Below the pieces are notes generated by a model. The model had not been told where the DNA came from and did not search any database. It worked only from the letters and a program-made list of their open reading frames with translations. The translations under genes were made by a program, and so were the position numbers. Of a stretch of 64,000 nt of DNA, positions 29,016-37,118 are shown in pieces (position 1 is the stretch's first letter; each line of letters opens with the position of its first letter). Source of the DNA: Acidovorax soli. Its GTDB lineage: Bacteria; Pseudomonadota; Gammaproteobacteria; Burkholderiales; Burkholderiaceae_C. The DNA lies in assembly GCF_014207955.1 (NCBI RefSeq), contig NZ_JACHLK010000006.1, forward strand, positions 248,001 to 312,000, in the 5' to 3' direction.

Positions 29016-29876
29016 TCAGGCCGCCTGCGCCAGAGGCTGCACCCAGCCATGGGCGGGCTGCTGCACGGGGGCGGTGGCAGGCGCCTGCGGCAAGGCCGCG
29101 CCCAGGATTTCGTCGGCCTGCACGCCATAGAGCTCACGCAGCAGCGCGGGCGTGAGATCGGCCGATGGGCCGTCGTAGACCACGCGGCCCTGGTGCAGCG
29201 CGACCACACGCGGGCAGTATTTGATGGCCACGTCCACCTGGTGCAGCGAGACGATGACGGTGCTGCCGTCTTCGCGGTTGATGCGCGCCAGGATGTCCAT
29301 GACCTTGCGCGAGGACTCGGGGTCCAGCGAGGCGATGGGTTCATCGGCCAGCACCACCTTGGCGCCCTGCACCAGGGTGCGCGCAATCGCCGCACGCTGC
29401 TGCTGCCCGCCCGAGAGCGTGGAGGCACGCTGCGCATGGCAGTCGGCAATGCCCACGCGGGCCAGCGCCTCCAGCGCCAGGGCGCGCTCGTGCGGGCGGA
29501 ACACGCGCAGCCAGCCGCGCCAGCGGGGCGTGCGGTGCAGCATGCCCACCAGCACGTTCATCATCACGGGCAGGCGGTCGACCAGGTTGAACTGCTGGAA
29601 CACGAAGCCCACCTGCGAGCGCACCTTGCGGATGTCACGGTGGATGCGCCCGCCCTGCTGCACGCAGCGGCCGTCGACCTCGACCAGCGAGTGGCTGTCG
29701 CCATCGGCCACCACCAGGCCGGCCACATGGCGCAGCAGGGTGGACTTGCCCGAGCCCGAGGCACCGATCAAGGCCACCATCTCACCGGCATGCACCGTGA
29801 GGTCGATGCCACGCAGCGCGTGCTTGCCATTGGCGAAATGCTTGTTCAGTTGCTCGATGCGAAGGGCAATGGGCAT
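29016..29876 (-). CDS. phnC: Phosphonate ABC transporter ATP-binding protein PhnC
   Basis: A 286-residue ATPase. Walker A is GASGSGKST at 38-46, the signature is [15 protein letters not shown] and Walker B is [13 protein letters not shown], typical of PhnC. There is a C-terminal tail of about 35 residues rich in Pro/Ala after the ATPase core. CTGGAG lies 8 bases upstream of ATG. It is the first gene of a phnC-D-E-Z unit separated from phnM by an 89-base gap holding a PhnF-type operator, so this unit has its own promoter. Confidence 0.95.
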   Translation of the reverse strand: MPIALRIEQLNKHFANGKHALRGIDLTVHAGEMVALIGASGSGKSTLLRHVAGLVVADGDSHSLVEVDGRCVQQGGRIHRDIRKVRSQVGFVFQQFNLVDRLPVMMNVLVGMLHRTPRWRGWLRVFRPHERALALEALARVGIADCHAQRASTLSGGQQQRAAIARTLVQGAKVVLADEPIASLDPESSRKVMDILARINREDGSTVIVSLHQVDVAIKYCPRVVALHQGRVVYDGPSADLTPALLRELYGVQADEILGAALPQAPATAPVQQPAHGWVQPLAQAA

Positions 29877-29889
29877 GGCCGGCTCCAGG

Positions 29890-29901
29890 TCGTCTATACA
29901 A
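29890..29901. promoter_or_regulatory. PhnF-type operator upstream of phnC
   Basis: Read toward phnC, the site is TTGTATAGACGA, matching 11 of 12 bases of the perfect palindrome TTGTATAGACAA upstream of phnG. It lies 14-25 bases before the phnC start. The mycobacterial PhnF operator TGGTATAGACCA has the same core. Confidence 0.7.
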
Positions 29902-29965
29902 ATGCAGTGTGGAAGCGCGGCGTGACAGTGCGTTGACAGTTGCGGGAAATTTGCAAGTCAGTAGC

Positions 29966-31123
29966 TCACAGAACCCGCACGCCCTCGCGCCACACGCCGC
30001 GCACCACGGCCTGCTGCGCGCCGCCGGGCAGCTCCACCAGGTGCACCTGCACCAGGTCGGCGCGCAGGCCGGTTGCCAGCTCGCCGCGGTCGGCCATGCC
30101 CGAGGCCCGCGCCGGGTTGCGCGTGACGGTGGCCACGGCCTCGGGCAGCGTGAAGATGCCGTCGTGCACCAGGCGCATCACGGCGCCGAGCAGGCTGCCC
30201 GGCACGTAGTCGGACGAGAGGATGTCCAGCAGGCCCTGGCGCGCGAGGTCGGACGCCGCGACATTGCCCGAGTGCGAGCCACCGCGCACCACGTTGGGCC
30301 CGCCCATCACGGTGAGCAGGCCGCACGCGTGCGCCGCCTGGGCCGCCGCCAGCGTGGTCGGGAACTCGGACATGCCCGCCCCCTCGGCATGGGCCTGCTC
30401 CACATGCGCCACCGTGGTGTCGTCGTGGCTGGCCAGGGCGATGCCATGGGTGCGGCAGTAGTCCACGAAGTAGGCGCGGTGCGGCTCGGCGTACTGCGCC
30501 TGCAGGGTGGCGGCATGCTGCACCTGGCGCTCGAACTTCTCGCTGCTCCAGCCCTTCTTGCCGGTGTAGTAGGTGCGCGCCTGCTCGATGTTCTCCCACT
30601 GGCGCTGCCCGGGGGTGTGGTCCATCAGCGAGATCAGCGACAGGCGCGGGTGCCCGTGGAAGGGGCCGAACAGGTCGATGGTGTTGGGCGCCGGCAGTTC
30701 GCAGCGCACGTGCAGGTGGTGGTCGGCGCGCAGCAGATGGCGCTCGGTGCAGGTGTCGATGGTGTCGAGCACCTGGTTCCAGGCGCTGCCGCGCAGGCTC
30801 TCCGCATCGGCCTCGCCCACGCCCAGCGCGTCGAGCACGGTGGTGATGCCGGCCGCGGCGATCTCGGCATCGTGCGCCAGCAGCGCGGGCATCGCAGCCC
30901 ACTGCACCTTGGGGCGCGGCATGAGGTGGCGCTCGAAGTTGTCGGTGTGCACCTCGACCAGACCGGGCAGCAGGTAGTCGCCGCCCAGGTCGATGCCCTG
31001 CAGCGCCGCCGTGCCGCCCGATGCCAGGGCGGCTATGCGCCCGCCCTGTACCGAGAGCGAGCCCTGCACCACCTCGCCAGGCAGCACCATGCGGGCGTTG
31101 TGGAACACTGCGTTCGCACTCAT
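29966..31123 (-). CDS. phnM: Alpha-D-ribose 1-methylphosphonate 5-triphosphate diphosphatase PhnM
   Basis: A 385-residue amidohydrolase-fold metalloenzyme that removes pyrophosphate from the ribosyl-phosphonate triphosphate before C-P cleavage. Conserved PhnM segments: LLPGLVEVHTDNFERHLMPRP, DHTPGQRQW and GIALASHDDTTVAHVEQA, followed by MGGPNVVRGGSHSGN and SSDYVPGSLL. The length is standard. Its ATG overlaps the phnL stop (ATGA, 31120-31123). It is the last gene of the phnG-to-phnM run. Confidence 0.95.
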   Translation of the reverse strand: MSANAVFHNARMVLPGEVVQGSLSVQGGRIAALASGGTAALQGIDLGGDYLLPGLVEVHTDNFERHLMPRPKVQWAAMPALLAHDAEIAAAGITTVLDALGVGEADAESLRGSAWNQVLDTIDTCTERHLLRADHHLHVRCELPAPNTIDLFGPFHGHPRLSLISLMDHTPGQRQWENIEQARTYYTGKKGWSSEKFERQVQHAATLQAQYAEPHRAYFVDYCRTHGIALASHDDTTVAHVEQAHAEGAGMSEFPTTLAAAQAAHACGLLTVMGGPNVVRGGSHSGNVAASDLARQGLLDILSSDYVPGSLLGAVMRLVHDGIFTLPEAVATVTRNPARASGMADRGELATGLRADLVQVHLVELPGGAQQAVVRGVWREGVRVL

Positions 31124-31854
31124 GCCACCACCCCGCGGAAGTCCGCCACATTCACGCGGCGCGTGGCCACGGCCGCGCCCACATGCGCATCATGGAATAT
31201 GCCGACCAGAGCAGCTCCACGCTCCACGGCCTCTCGGACCAGGGCGATCACTGTATCGGTGTTGGCTGCGTCGAGCGAGGCCGTGGGCTCGTCGAGCAGC
31301 AAGAGAGGCTTGGGCTTGATCATGTTGCGCGCGATGTTGATGCGCTGCTGCTCGCCGCCCGAGAAGGTGGCGGGCGGCAGGTGCCACAGGCGTTCCGGGA
31401 TGCGCAGGCGGGTGAGCCAGGCGCGCGCGGTGTCGCGTGCCGCCTCCAGGGCGGCCTCGTCGTCACCTGCATCTTCAGCCAGCGGTTCGGCCACCACGTC
31501 GAGCGCGCCCACGCGGGGGATCACGCGCAGGAACTGGCTCACGTAGCCGACGGTGTCGCGGCGCAGCTGCACCAGCTCGCGCGGCGTGGCCTGGGTCACG
31601 TCCACGGCCGGACCGTGCGCCGGCTGCACGGTGATGCGGCCCGCGTTGGCGCGGTAGTTGGCATAGACCAGCTTGAGCAGCGTGCTCTTGCCCATGCCCG
31701 AGGGGCCATCGAGCACCACGCATTCGCCGGGACCGACGGAGAGATTCACCTGGGCGAGCACGGGCAGCTCGATGCCGTTCTGGTGGTGCAGCGTGAAGCG
31801 CTTGGCCACGCCCTGGAGTTCCAGGATGGGTGCATTGGTGGGGGTCGTCATCAT
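31120..31854 (-). CDS. phnL: C-P lyase complex-associated ATPase PhnL
   Basis: A 244-residue ABC-type ATPase required for phosphonate breakdown but not transport. Walker A is GPSGMGKST, the signature is FSGGEQQRINIARNM and Walker B is LLLLDEPTASLD. The Q-loop region VGYVSQFLRVIPRV is typical of PhnL. The start is placed at 31854 because its ATG overlaps the phnK stop. PhnL, PhnK and the PhnGHIJ core form the C-P lyase machinery. Confidence 0.94.
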   Translation of the reverse strand: MMTTPTNAPILELQGVAKRFTLHHQNGIELPVLAQVNLSVGPGECVVLDGPSGMGKSTLLKLVYANYRANAGRITVQPAHGPAVDVTQATPRELVQLRRDTVGYVSQFLRVIPRVGALDVVAEPLAEDAGDDEAALEAARDTARAWLTRLRIPERLWHLPPATFSGGEQQRINIARNMIKPKPLLLLDEPTASLDAANTDTVIALVREAVERGAALVGIFHDAHVGAAVATRRVNVADFRGVVA

Positions 31855-32639
31855 GGTTGCAGTACCGAGGAAACGAGGAGCTGGGTGTAGGGGTGCTGGG
31901 GGTCGTCGAGCACCTGGTCGGTCAGGCCCGACTCGACCACGCGGCCGCGCTGCATCACCACCATGCGATGGGCCAGCAGCCGGGCCACGGCCAGGTCGTG
32001 CGTGACCACGATGGCCGCCAGCTGCATCTGCCGCGTAAGCTGGCGCAAGAGGTCGAGCAGGCGCGCCTGCACCGAAACATCCAGGCCCGAGGTCGGCTCG
32101 TCCATGAACACCAGGCGCGGCCGGGTGACCAGGTTGCGCGCGATCTGCAGGCGCTGGCGCATGCCGCCCGAGAAGGCGCGCGGTGCGTCGTCGATGCGCC
32201 CGGCGTCGATCTCCACGCGCTGCAGCCATTCGGTGGCGGCGGCGCGCAGACGGCCGTAATGGCGCTCGCCCAGGCCCATGAGGCGCTCGCCCACATTGGC
32301 CCCGGCCGACACGTCCATGCGCAGGCCGTCGGCCGCGTTCTGGTGCACGAAGCCCCAGTCGGTGCGCGCCAGCAGGCGCTGCTGGGCCTCGCTCATGGCC
32401 AGCACGTCCTGCAAGGCGCCGCTGCGGTCCTGGAAGTGCACGCTGCCCGCATCGGGCCGACTGCGCGCCGCCACGGCGTTGAGCAGGGTGGACTTGCCCG
32501 AGCCGGACTCGCCGACCACGGCCAGCACCTCGCCGGGCCACAGGTCGAAGGAGGCGTCCTGCAGCGCCACGCGCTGGCCATAGCGCTTGCCGATGCCGCG
32601 CACGCTGAGCAGTGGGGAAGAAGAAGGGGTAGCGTCCAT
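31851..32639 (-). CDS. phnK: C-P lyase complex ATPase PhnK
   Basis: A 262-residue ABC-type ATPase that docks on the PhnJ face of the C-P lyase core. It has Walker A GESGSGKST, the PhnK-like stretch DWGFVHQNAADGLRMDVSAGANVGE, the signature FSGGMRQRLQIARNL and Walker B LVFMDEPTSGLDVS. It resembles peptide-transporter ATPases (DppD/F) in sequence, as PhnK does. The C-terminal YTQLLVSSVLQP completes the family pattern. It ends in an ATGA overlap with phnL. Confidence 0.95.
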   Translation of the reverse strand: MDATPSSSPLLSVRGIGKRYGQRVALQDASFDLWPGEVLAVVGESGSGKSTLLNAVAARSRPDAGSVHFQDRSGALQDVLAMSEAQQRLLARTDWGFVHQNAADGLRMDVSAGANVGERLMGLGERHYGRLRAAATEWLQRVEIDAGRIDDAPRAFSGGMRQRLQIARNLVTRPRLVFMDEPTSGLDVSVQARLLDLLRQLTRQMQLAAIVVTHDLAVARLLAHRMVVMQRGRVVESGLTDQVLDDPQHPYTQLLVSSVLQP

Positions 32640-32644
32640 GGCGA

Positions 32645-33103
32645 TCAGGGTTCTATGGAAAAGCTCAGGCCATGCTGCGCAAAGCCCAGGGATTCGTAGA
32701 AGGCATGCGCGTCGGTGCGCTTGCGGTGGGACGAGAGCGCCAGCTTGTAGCAGCCGGCCTCGCGCGCCTGCTGCAGGGCGTGGGCCATCATCTGGCGGCC
32801 GATGCCCTGGCCCTTGCGGTCAGCGGCGACCACCACGTCCTCGACGATGGCCGAGGGCGCGCCCCGATGGGCCAGGTTGTGCATGACCAGCAGGCTGTAG
32901 GTGCCGAGCACGTCGGCACCGGGTTCGGCGCTCTCGCAGGCCACCCACAGGCGGTAGCTCGGGTAAGCGCGGAACTGCGCCAGCGCAGCCCGCGCTTCAG
33001 CGAGCGTGAGCACATGCTCGGGGCTGTCCTCGATGCCCTGGTACAGGGCCAGCACCTCGTCCAGGTCGGCCTCGGTGGCCTCGCGCACGAGCACGGCGCT
33101 CAT
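32645..33103 (-). CDS. GNAT N-acetyltransferase in the phn operon (PhnO-like position)
   Basis: A 152-residue GNAT protein lying between phnJ and phnK and overlapping phnJ by ATGA. The acetyl-CoA motif A is VEDVVVAADRKGQGIGRQMM, with the Q/R-x-x-G-x-G/A loop RKGQGIG. The C-terminal motif B is AHAFYESLGFAQHGLSFSI. In enteric clusters PhnO acetylates aminoalkylphosphonates, relieving their toxicity or making them C-P lyase substrates. The genomic position suggests an equivalent role here, although sequence similarity to PhnO itself cannot be judged by eye. Confidence 0.85.
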   Translation of the reverse strand: MSAVLVREATEADLDEVLALYQGIEDSPEHVLTLAEARAALAQFRAYPSYRLWVACESAEPGADVLGTYSLLVMHNLAHRGAPSAIVEDVVVAADRKGQGIGRQMMAHALQQAREAGCYKLALSSHRKRTDAHAFYESLGFAQHGLSFSIEP

Positions 33104-34014
33104 GCGCCTTCCCCGGCCGGCACGGCAGCCGCAGACGCCTGGCGCTCCTGGCAGTAGTCGGAGTCAGAGCACACATGCATGCGCGTGCCCTGGTCGTCGG
33201 TGATGACCTCGTCGAGAAAGCTGTCCGTGGCGCCGCACAGGGCGCAGCCGCAGTCCCAGCGCTGCACCTCGAAGGGGTGGTCCTCGAAGCCCAGGCTCTC
33301 CACGGGCGTGTAGGGCGGCACGGCGTAGATGCGCTTTTCACGGCCCGCGCCGAAGAGCTGCAGCGCGGGGTTCATGTGCATCTTGGGGTTGTCGAACTTG
33401 GGGATGGGCGACGGCGCCATCACATAGCGGTGGTTGACCAGCACCGGGTAGTCGTAGGTGGTGGCGATGTGGCCGTAGCGCGCGATGTCCTCGTAGAGCT
33501 TGACGTGCATGAGCCCGTATTCGGCCAGGCCGTGCAGGGTGCGCGTCTCGGTCTCGCGCGGCTCCAGGCGCTGCATGGGCTCGGGCACCGGCACCTGGTA
33601 GACGAGCACCTGGCCTTCGGCCAGCGGCGTCTCGGGGATGCGGTGGCGCGTCTGGATGAGCGTGGCCTCGGCCGTGCGCGTGGTGGTGGCCACGCCCGTG
33701 GTGCGCTGAAAGAAGCGGCGGATGTTGACCGCGTTGACCGTGTCGTCCGAGCCCTGGTCGATGACCTTGAGCCGGTCTTCGGGCCCGATGATGGCCGCCG
33801 TGACCTGGATGCCGCCCGTGCCCCAGCCGTAGGGCAGTGGCATCTCGCGCGAGCCGAAGGGCACCTGGTAGCCCGGGATGGCCACGGCCTTGAGGATGGC
33901 CCGGCGGATCATGCGCTTGGTGCGCTCGTCCAGGTAGGCGAAGTTGAAGTCGCCGCCGGTGGCAGCGGCGTCGGCGGGCAGGTCCATCAGCCCGGGCTCA
34001 TGGGGGGCGTTCAT
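33100..34014 (-). CDS. phnJ: C-P lyase, radical SAM subunit PhnJ
   Basis: A 304-residue catalytic subunit that cleaves ribosyl 1-phosphonate 5-phosphate to 5-phosphoribosyl 1,2-cyclic phosphate plus an alkane. The unusual CX2CX21C cluster-binding motif is formed by Cys257, Cys260 and Cys282, and the thiyl-radical cysteine is Cys288, exactly the spacing of E. coli Cys241/244/266/272. Conserved stretches FNFAYLDERTKRMIRRAILK and PLPYGWGTGGIQVTAAIIG are present. The start at 34014 is fixed by ATGA overlap with phnI. It carries a slightly longer C-terminal Ala-rich tail than the enteric protein. Confidence 0.97.
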   Translation of the reverse strand: MNAPHEPGLMDLPADAAATGGDFNFAYLDERTKRMIRRAILKAVAIPGYQVPFGSREMPLPYGWGTGGIQVTAAIIGPEDRLKVIDQGSDDTVNAVNIRRFFQRTTGVATTTRTAEATLIQTRHRIPETPLAEGQVLVYQVPVPEPMQRLEPRETETRTLHGLAEYGLMHVKLYEDIARYGHIATTYDYPVLVNHRYVMAPSPIPKFDNPKMHMNPALQLFGAGREKRIYAVPPYTPVESLGFEDHPFEVQRWDCGCALCGATDSFLDEVITDDQGTRMHVCSDSDYCQERQASAAAVPAGEGA

Positions 34015-35114
34015 GCGTCGTCTCCTGGCGGGGGGGTGTCCGACGCCGTGGCGCGCATGCGGCGCACCAGCTCCAGCTCGGACTGGAAGTCCACGTAGTG
34101 CGGCAGCTTCAGGTGCTGCACGAAACCCGAAGCTTCCAGGCTGTCGCTGTGCGAGAGCACGAACTCCTGCATCTGCGCGGGCGATTCGACGGGCTCGCCC
34201 AGCTCGTCGGCGCGCAACGCGCGGTCCACCAGGCCCATGGCCATGGCCTTGCGCTCGCTGTGGCCAAAGGCCAGGCCGTAGCCACGCGTGAACTGCGGCG
34301 GTGTGCTCTTGCTGCCCGCGAACTGGTTGACCATCTCGCACTCGGTGATCTCCAGGTCGCCGATGGAAATGGCAAAGCCCAGCTCTTCGGGTGCAATCTC
34401 CACGGCCACCGTGCCCAGGCGCAGCTCGCCCACGAAGGGATGCAAGTGCGCATAGCCGCGCTGGGTCGAATACGCCATGGCGAGCAGAAAGCCCTCGTCG
34501 CCGCGCGCCAGGTTCTGCAGCCGCGTGGCGCGGTTGGCCGGAAAGCGCAGCGGCTCGCGCGTGAGGTCGGCGGGCGCCGGGTCGCCTGGCGGCACAGGGC
34601 GCGTCTCGATCAGACCTTCCTGGTTGAGCAGATCCACCACGCGCGGCGTCACGGCCGGTGCGTCGGTCAGCGGCGTGGGCGCTGCGGGAGCCACCGGCGG
34701 CTGGCCCTGCGCCAGCAGCGTGAAGTCGAGCAGGCGCTGGGTGTAGTCGTAGGTGGGGCCCAGCACCTGGCCGCCGGGCAGGTCCTTGAAGGTGGCCGAG
34801 ATGCGGCGGGTCAGCGCCATGCGCGCGGTGTCCAGCGGCAAGCTCGTGCCCAGGCGCGGCAGCGTGGCGCGGTAGGCGCGCAGCAAGAAGATCGCCTCGA
34901 CCAGGTCGCCCGCGGCCTGCTTGATGGCCAGGGCCGCAAGTTCGGGGTCGTAGACCGAGCCTTCGGTCATCACGCGATCCACGGCCAGCTTGAGCTGGTC
35001 ACGGATCTGCGCCACCGAGAGTTCGGGCTCGGCCGTGTCGCCCCGGCGCTGCTCGGCCAGCAGGCGGTAGCTGTTGAGGATGGCGGTTTCCCCGCCCTTG
35101 ACGGCAACGTACAT
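34011..35114 (-). CDS. phnI: C-P lyase core subunit PhnI
   Basis: A 367-residue core protein with nucleosidase activity in the first step, joining the phosphonate to ribose triphosphate from ATP/GTP together with PhnGHL. Family marks are MYVAVKGGETAILNSYRLLAEQRRGD at the start and GYAHLHPFVGELRLGTVAVEI, IGDLEITECEMVNQF and HSDSLEASGFVQHLKLPHY later. The length is typical. It follows the phnH stop by 4 bases. Confidence 0.96.
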   Translation of the reverse strand: MYVAVKGGETAILNSYRLLAEQRRGDTAEPELSVAQIRDQLKLAVDRVMTEGSVYDPELAALAIKQAAGDLVEAIFLLRAYRATLPRLGTSLPLDTARMALTRRISATFKDLPGGQVLGPTYDYTQRLLDFTLLAQGQPPVAPAAPTPLTDAPAVTPRVVDLLNQEGLIETRPVPPGDPAPADLTREPLRFPANRATRLQNLARGDEGFLLAMAYSTQRGYAHLHPFVGELRLGTVAVEIAPEELGFAISIGDLEITECEMVNQFAGSKSTPPQFTRGYGLAFGHSERKAMAMGLVDRALRADELGEPVESPAQMQEFVLSHSDSLEASGFVQHLKLPHYVDFQSELELVRRMRATASDTPPPGDDA

Positions 35115-35118
35115 GGTG

Positions 35119-35766
35119 TCAGGCCTCCACGGTGGCAGGATCGATGCAGGTAGTGCGCGGCAGGCCGGCGATGTGCGTGGCCGTGGCCAGCACCAGGTCC
35201 ACCCCGCGTGGAAAGGCGCCGTGGTTCGCGGCCCACTGGCGCTCGAAATCCTCCGGCAGGCCGGCCACGCGCAGGTGCTGCGCCGATGGGATACCGGGGC
35301 CTGTCAGGCGCCAGGCGCCAGCGCCTTCCACGGCCGGGGCCAGCACCTGCACGTCGACCACGCAGGTGGCGGACTGGTCGGGGTACTCGTCGCTGCCGCA
35401 CGCCAGACGGTCCAGGGCCGGCAGCGCATCGCCCGCGCCGACCCAGGCAAAGCGCGCCTGTGCGGGCGCATCCACCAGCACGCAGCCGGTGTGAAAGCGC
35501 AGCCAGGTGCCGGCCTGGCTGGCCGCCAGTGTGGGCGACAGCCACAGCGTGCATTCGCTGTCGAGCAGGGCCAGCAGCACCGCGGCCGATGCGGCATGGC
35601 CGGTGGCGGGCACCTCGGCATCGTGAACCACGGCGACCGGGCTGCCCGGCTGCGACAGCGCCTGCAGCACCGCGCGGAACACGCCCTGGCTGCCCAGGGC
35701 CTCGCTGGAAAAGCCCGCGCCCAGTGTGGACAACCGCGCCTCGGGGGTGGTGGGGGCAGTGCTCAT
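35119..35766 (-). CDS. phnH: C-P lyase core subunit PhnH
   Basis: A 215-residue PLP-transferase-fold protein without catalytic residues that dimerises in the PhnGHIJ core. The N-terminal GAGFSSEALGSQGVFRAVLQALSQPG and the C-terminal GVDLVLATATHIAGLPRTT are characteristic PhnH signatures; SVxVVHDAE-like and LLDSECTLWLSPTL segments lie between. Its ATG overlaps the phnG stop (35763-35766). No anomalies seen. Confidence 0.95.
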   Translation of the reverse strand: MSTAPTTPEARLSTLGAGFSSEALGSQGVFRAVLQALSQPGSPVAVVHDAEVPATGHAASAAVLLALLDSECTLWLSPTLAASQAGTWLRFHTGCVLVDAPAQARFAWVGAGDALPALDRLACGSDEYPDQSATCVVDVQVLAPAVEGAGAWRLTGPGIPSAQHLRVAGLPEDFERQWAANHGAFPRGVDLVLATATHIAGLPRTTCIDPATVEA

Positions 35767-36281
35767 TCCATGTCCTCCTCGCTGTCGCAGTGGGCGCTGC
35801 CGCTTTCGCGCGCCACGGTGAAGAAATCCACCCGCGTGCTCGCGGCGCGCGCCTGGCGCTCGGCCTGCTGCTGGGCCAAATGGCGGCGAATCGGGTCGAG
35901 CAGGCCCGTGTCGAGCGTGGCCTGGTGCGCCGGGTCCTGCAGCAGCGCGTCGGCCAGCGCCGCGAGTTGCACCTGGCGGTGCGAGCGGCCCAGCACATAG
36001 GCCACGCCCACGGTGGCCTCGCAGTCGTCGGAGGGCTGCACGCGCAGTGCGCAGCGGGTGACCGTGACCTCGCCCAGGTTGAAGCGCTCGCCCGTGCCGC
36101 CGGCACGGCCCTGCACCATCATCAGGCCGGTCTCGGGGGCGCGCAGCCAGCGCGCGGGGAGCTCGGCATGGGCCTGCAGCGCGGGCTCCAGCAGGCCAAG
36201 CGGCGCCCTGGCGAGCAGCGCCATCCAGTGCGCCCGCGCCAGCGGCCGGCCCGGGCCGGGGTTGTCAAAGGCTTGAAACAT
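35763..36281 (-). CDS. phnG: C-P lyase core subunit PhnG
   Basis: A 172-residue core subunit and the first gene of the leftward phnGHIJ-GNAT-KLM run. It has the PhnG pattern RAHWMALLARAPLGLLEPAL, ETGLMMVQGRAGGTGERFNLGEVTVTRC and GRSHRQVQLAALADALLQDP. The length is a little above the enteric protein (about 150) owing to an acidic C-terminal tail (SAHCDSEEDME). The promoter region to its right (36282-36356) is shared with phnF and contains the PhnF operator. Confidence 0.95.
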   Translation of the reverse strand: MFQAFDNPGPGRPLARAHWMALLARAPLGLLEPALQAHAELPARWLRAPETGLMMVQGRAGGTGERFNLGEVTVTRCALRVQPSDDCEATVGVAYVLGRSHRQVQLAALADALLQDPAHQATLDTGLLDPIRRHLAQQQAERQARAASTRVDFFTVARESGSAHCDSEEDME

Positions 36282-36300
36282 GAAGGTGGTACCCTTAAAG

Positions 36301-36312
36301 TTGTATAGACAA
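36301..36312. promoter_or_regulatory. PhnF operator in the phnG-phnF divergent promoter
   Basis: TTGTATAGACAA has 6-base arms with an internal TATAGA/TCTATA, so it also forms a -10-like TATACA reading toward phnG. It is 20 bases before the phnG start and matches the core of the known PhnF site TGGTATAGACCA. A near-identical site precedes phnC. Confidence 0.75.
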
Positions 36313-36356
36313 ATTGAACAACTGGCGCCAGCTTAGACAGCGCGCATGTAGGTTTC

Positions 36357-37118
36357 ATGACAGCGACCACCAGCACTTCTTTTCTTGCCGAGCCCCCCAC
36401 CCGCCCCGCCCGCGACAGCTTCTGGACCCGCATTGCGGCCGAGCTGGCCGAGGCCATCGGCAGCGGCGTCTACCCGCCGGGCCAGCGCCTGCCGTCGGAA
36501 CATGCGCTGGCCGAGCAGTTCGGTGTGAACCGCCACACCATCCGCCGCTCGCTGGCCAGCCTGTGCAGCCAGGGGCTGGTGCGCATCACCCAGGGCAGCG
36601 GTACCTATGTGGAGGACTTCGCGGTGGACCTGGCACTGGGCAAGCGCGTGCGCCACCAGCAGGGCCTGGCCCAGGCCGGCCTGCGCGGCAGCCTGGTGGT
36701 GCTGCAGGAGCAGACGGTGCGCGCCACGGCCGCCCTGGCCAAGGCGCTGCAGGTGCCCGCGCGCAGCCCGCTGCTGGCGCTGCGCGTGATCGGCCAGGCC
36801 GAGGGCCAGCCCCTGCACGTGAGCGAGCGCTACTTCCCCTTGCCGCGCTTCGAAGGCCTGGCCGCCGTGGTGCGCGAGACCGGCTCCATCACCGCCGGCT
36901 TTTCCGCGCACGGCGTGGCCGACTACACGCGGCGCGAAAGCCGCATCACCGCCGAGCTGCCCGATGCCGCCGTGGCGGCCGAATTGCGCCAGCCCGCAAC
37001 GCGGCCCGTGCTGCTGGTGGAGAGCCTGAACGTCGACCTCGAAGGCACACCCGTCGAATGGGCGCGCGCCTGGTTCGCGGGCGACCGCGTCAAACTCACG
37101 GTCAGCCATGACGAATAA
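36357..37118 (+). CDS. phnF: GntR/UTRA-family regulator PhnF
   Basis: A 253-residue regulator. The GntR winged helix (WTRIAAELAEAIGSGVYPPGQRLPSEHALAEQFGVNRHTIRRSLASL region, about 22-70) is followed by a UTRA effector domain from about 95 to the end (including SERYFPLPRFEGL and VLLVESLNVDLEGTPVEWAR). It is divergent from the C-P lyase genes, as PhnF usually is, and is expected to repress phn transcription until phosphonate or phosphate limitation relieves it. Its end overlaps the next gene by 11 bases, so it is co-transcribed with the 2H phosphoesterase gene and phnN. Confidence 0.94.
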   Translation: MTATTSTSFLAEPPTRPARDSFWTRIAAELAEAIGSGVYPPGQRLPSEHALAEQFGVNRHTIRRSLASLCSQGLVRITQGSGTYVEDFAVDLALGKRVRHQQGLAQAGLRGSLVVLQEQTVRATAALAKALQVPARSPLLALRVIGQAEGQPLHVSERYFPLPRFEGLAAVVRETGSITAGFSAHGVADYTRRESRITAELPDAAVAAELRQPATRPVLLVESLNVDLEGTPVEWARAWFAGDRVKLTVSHDE

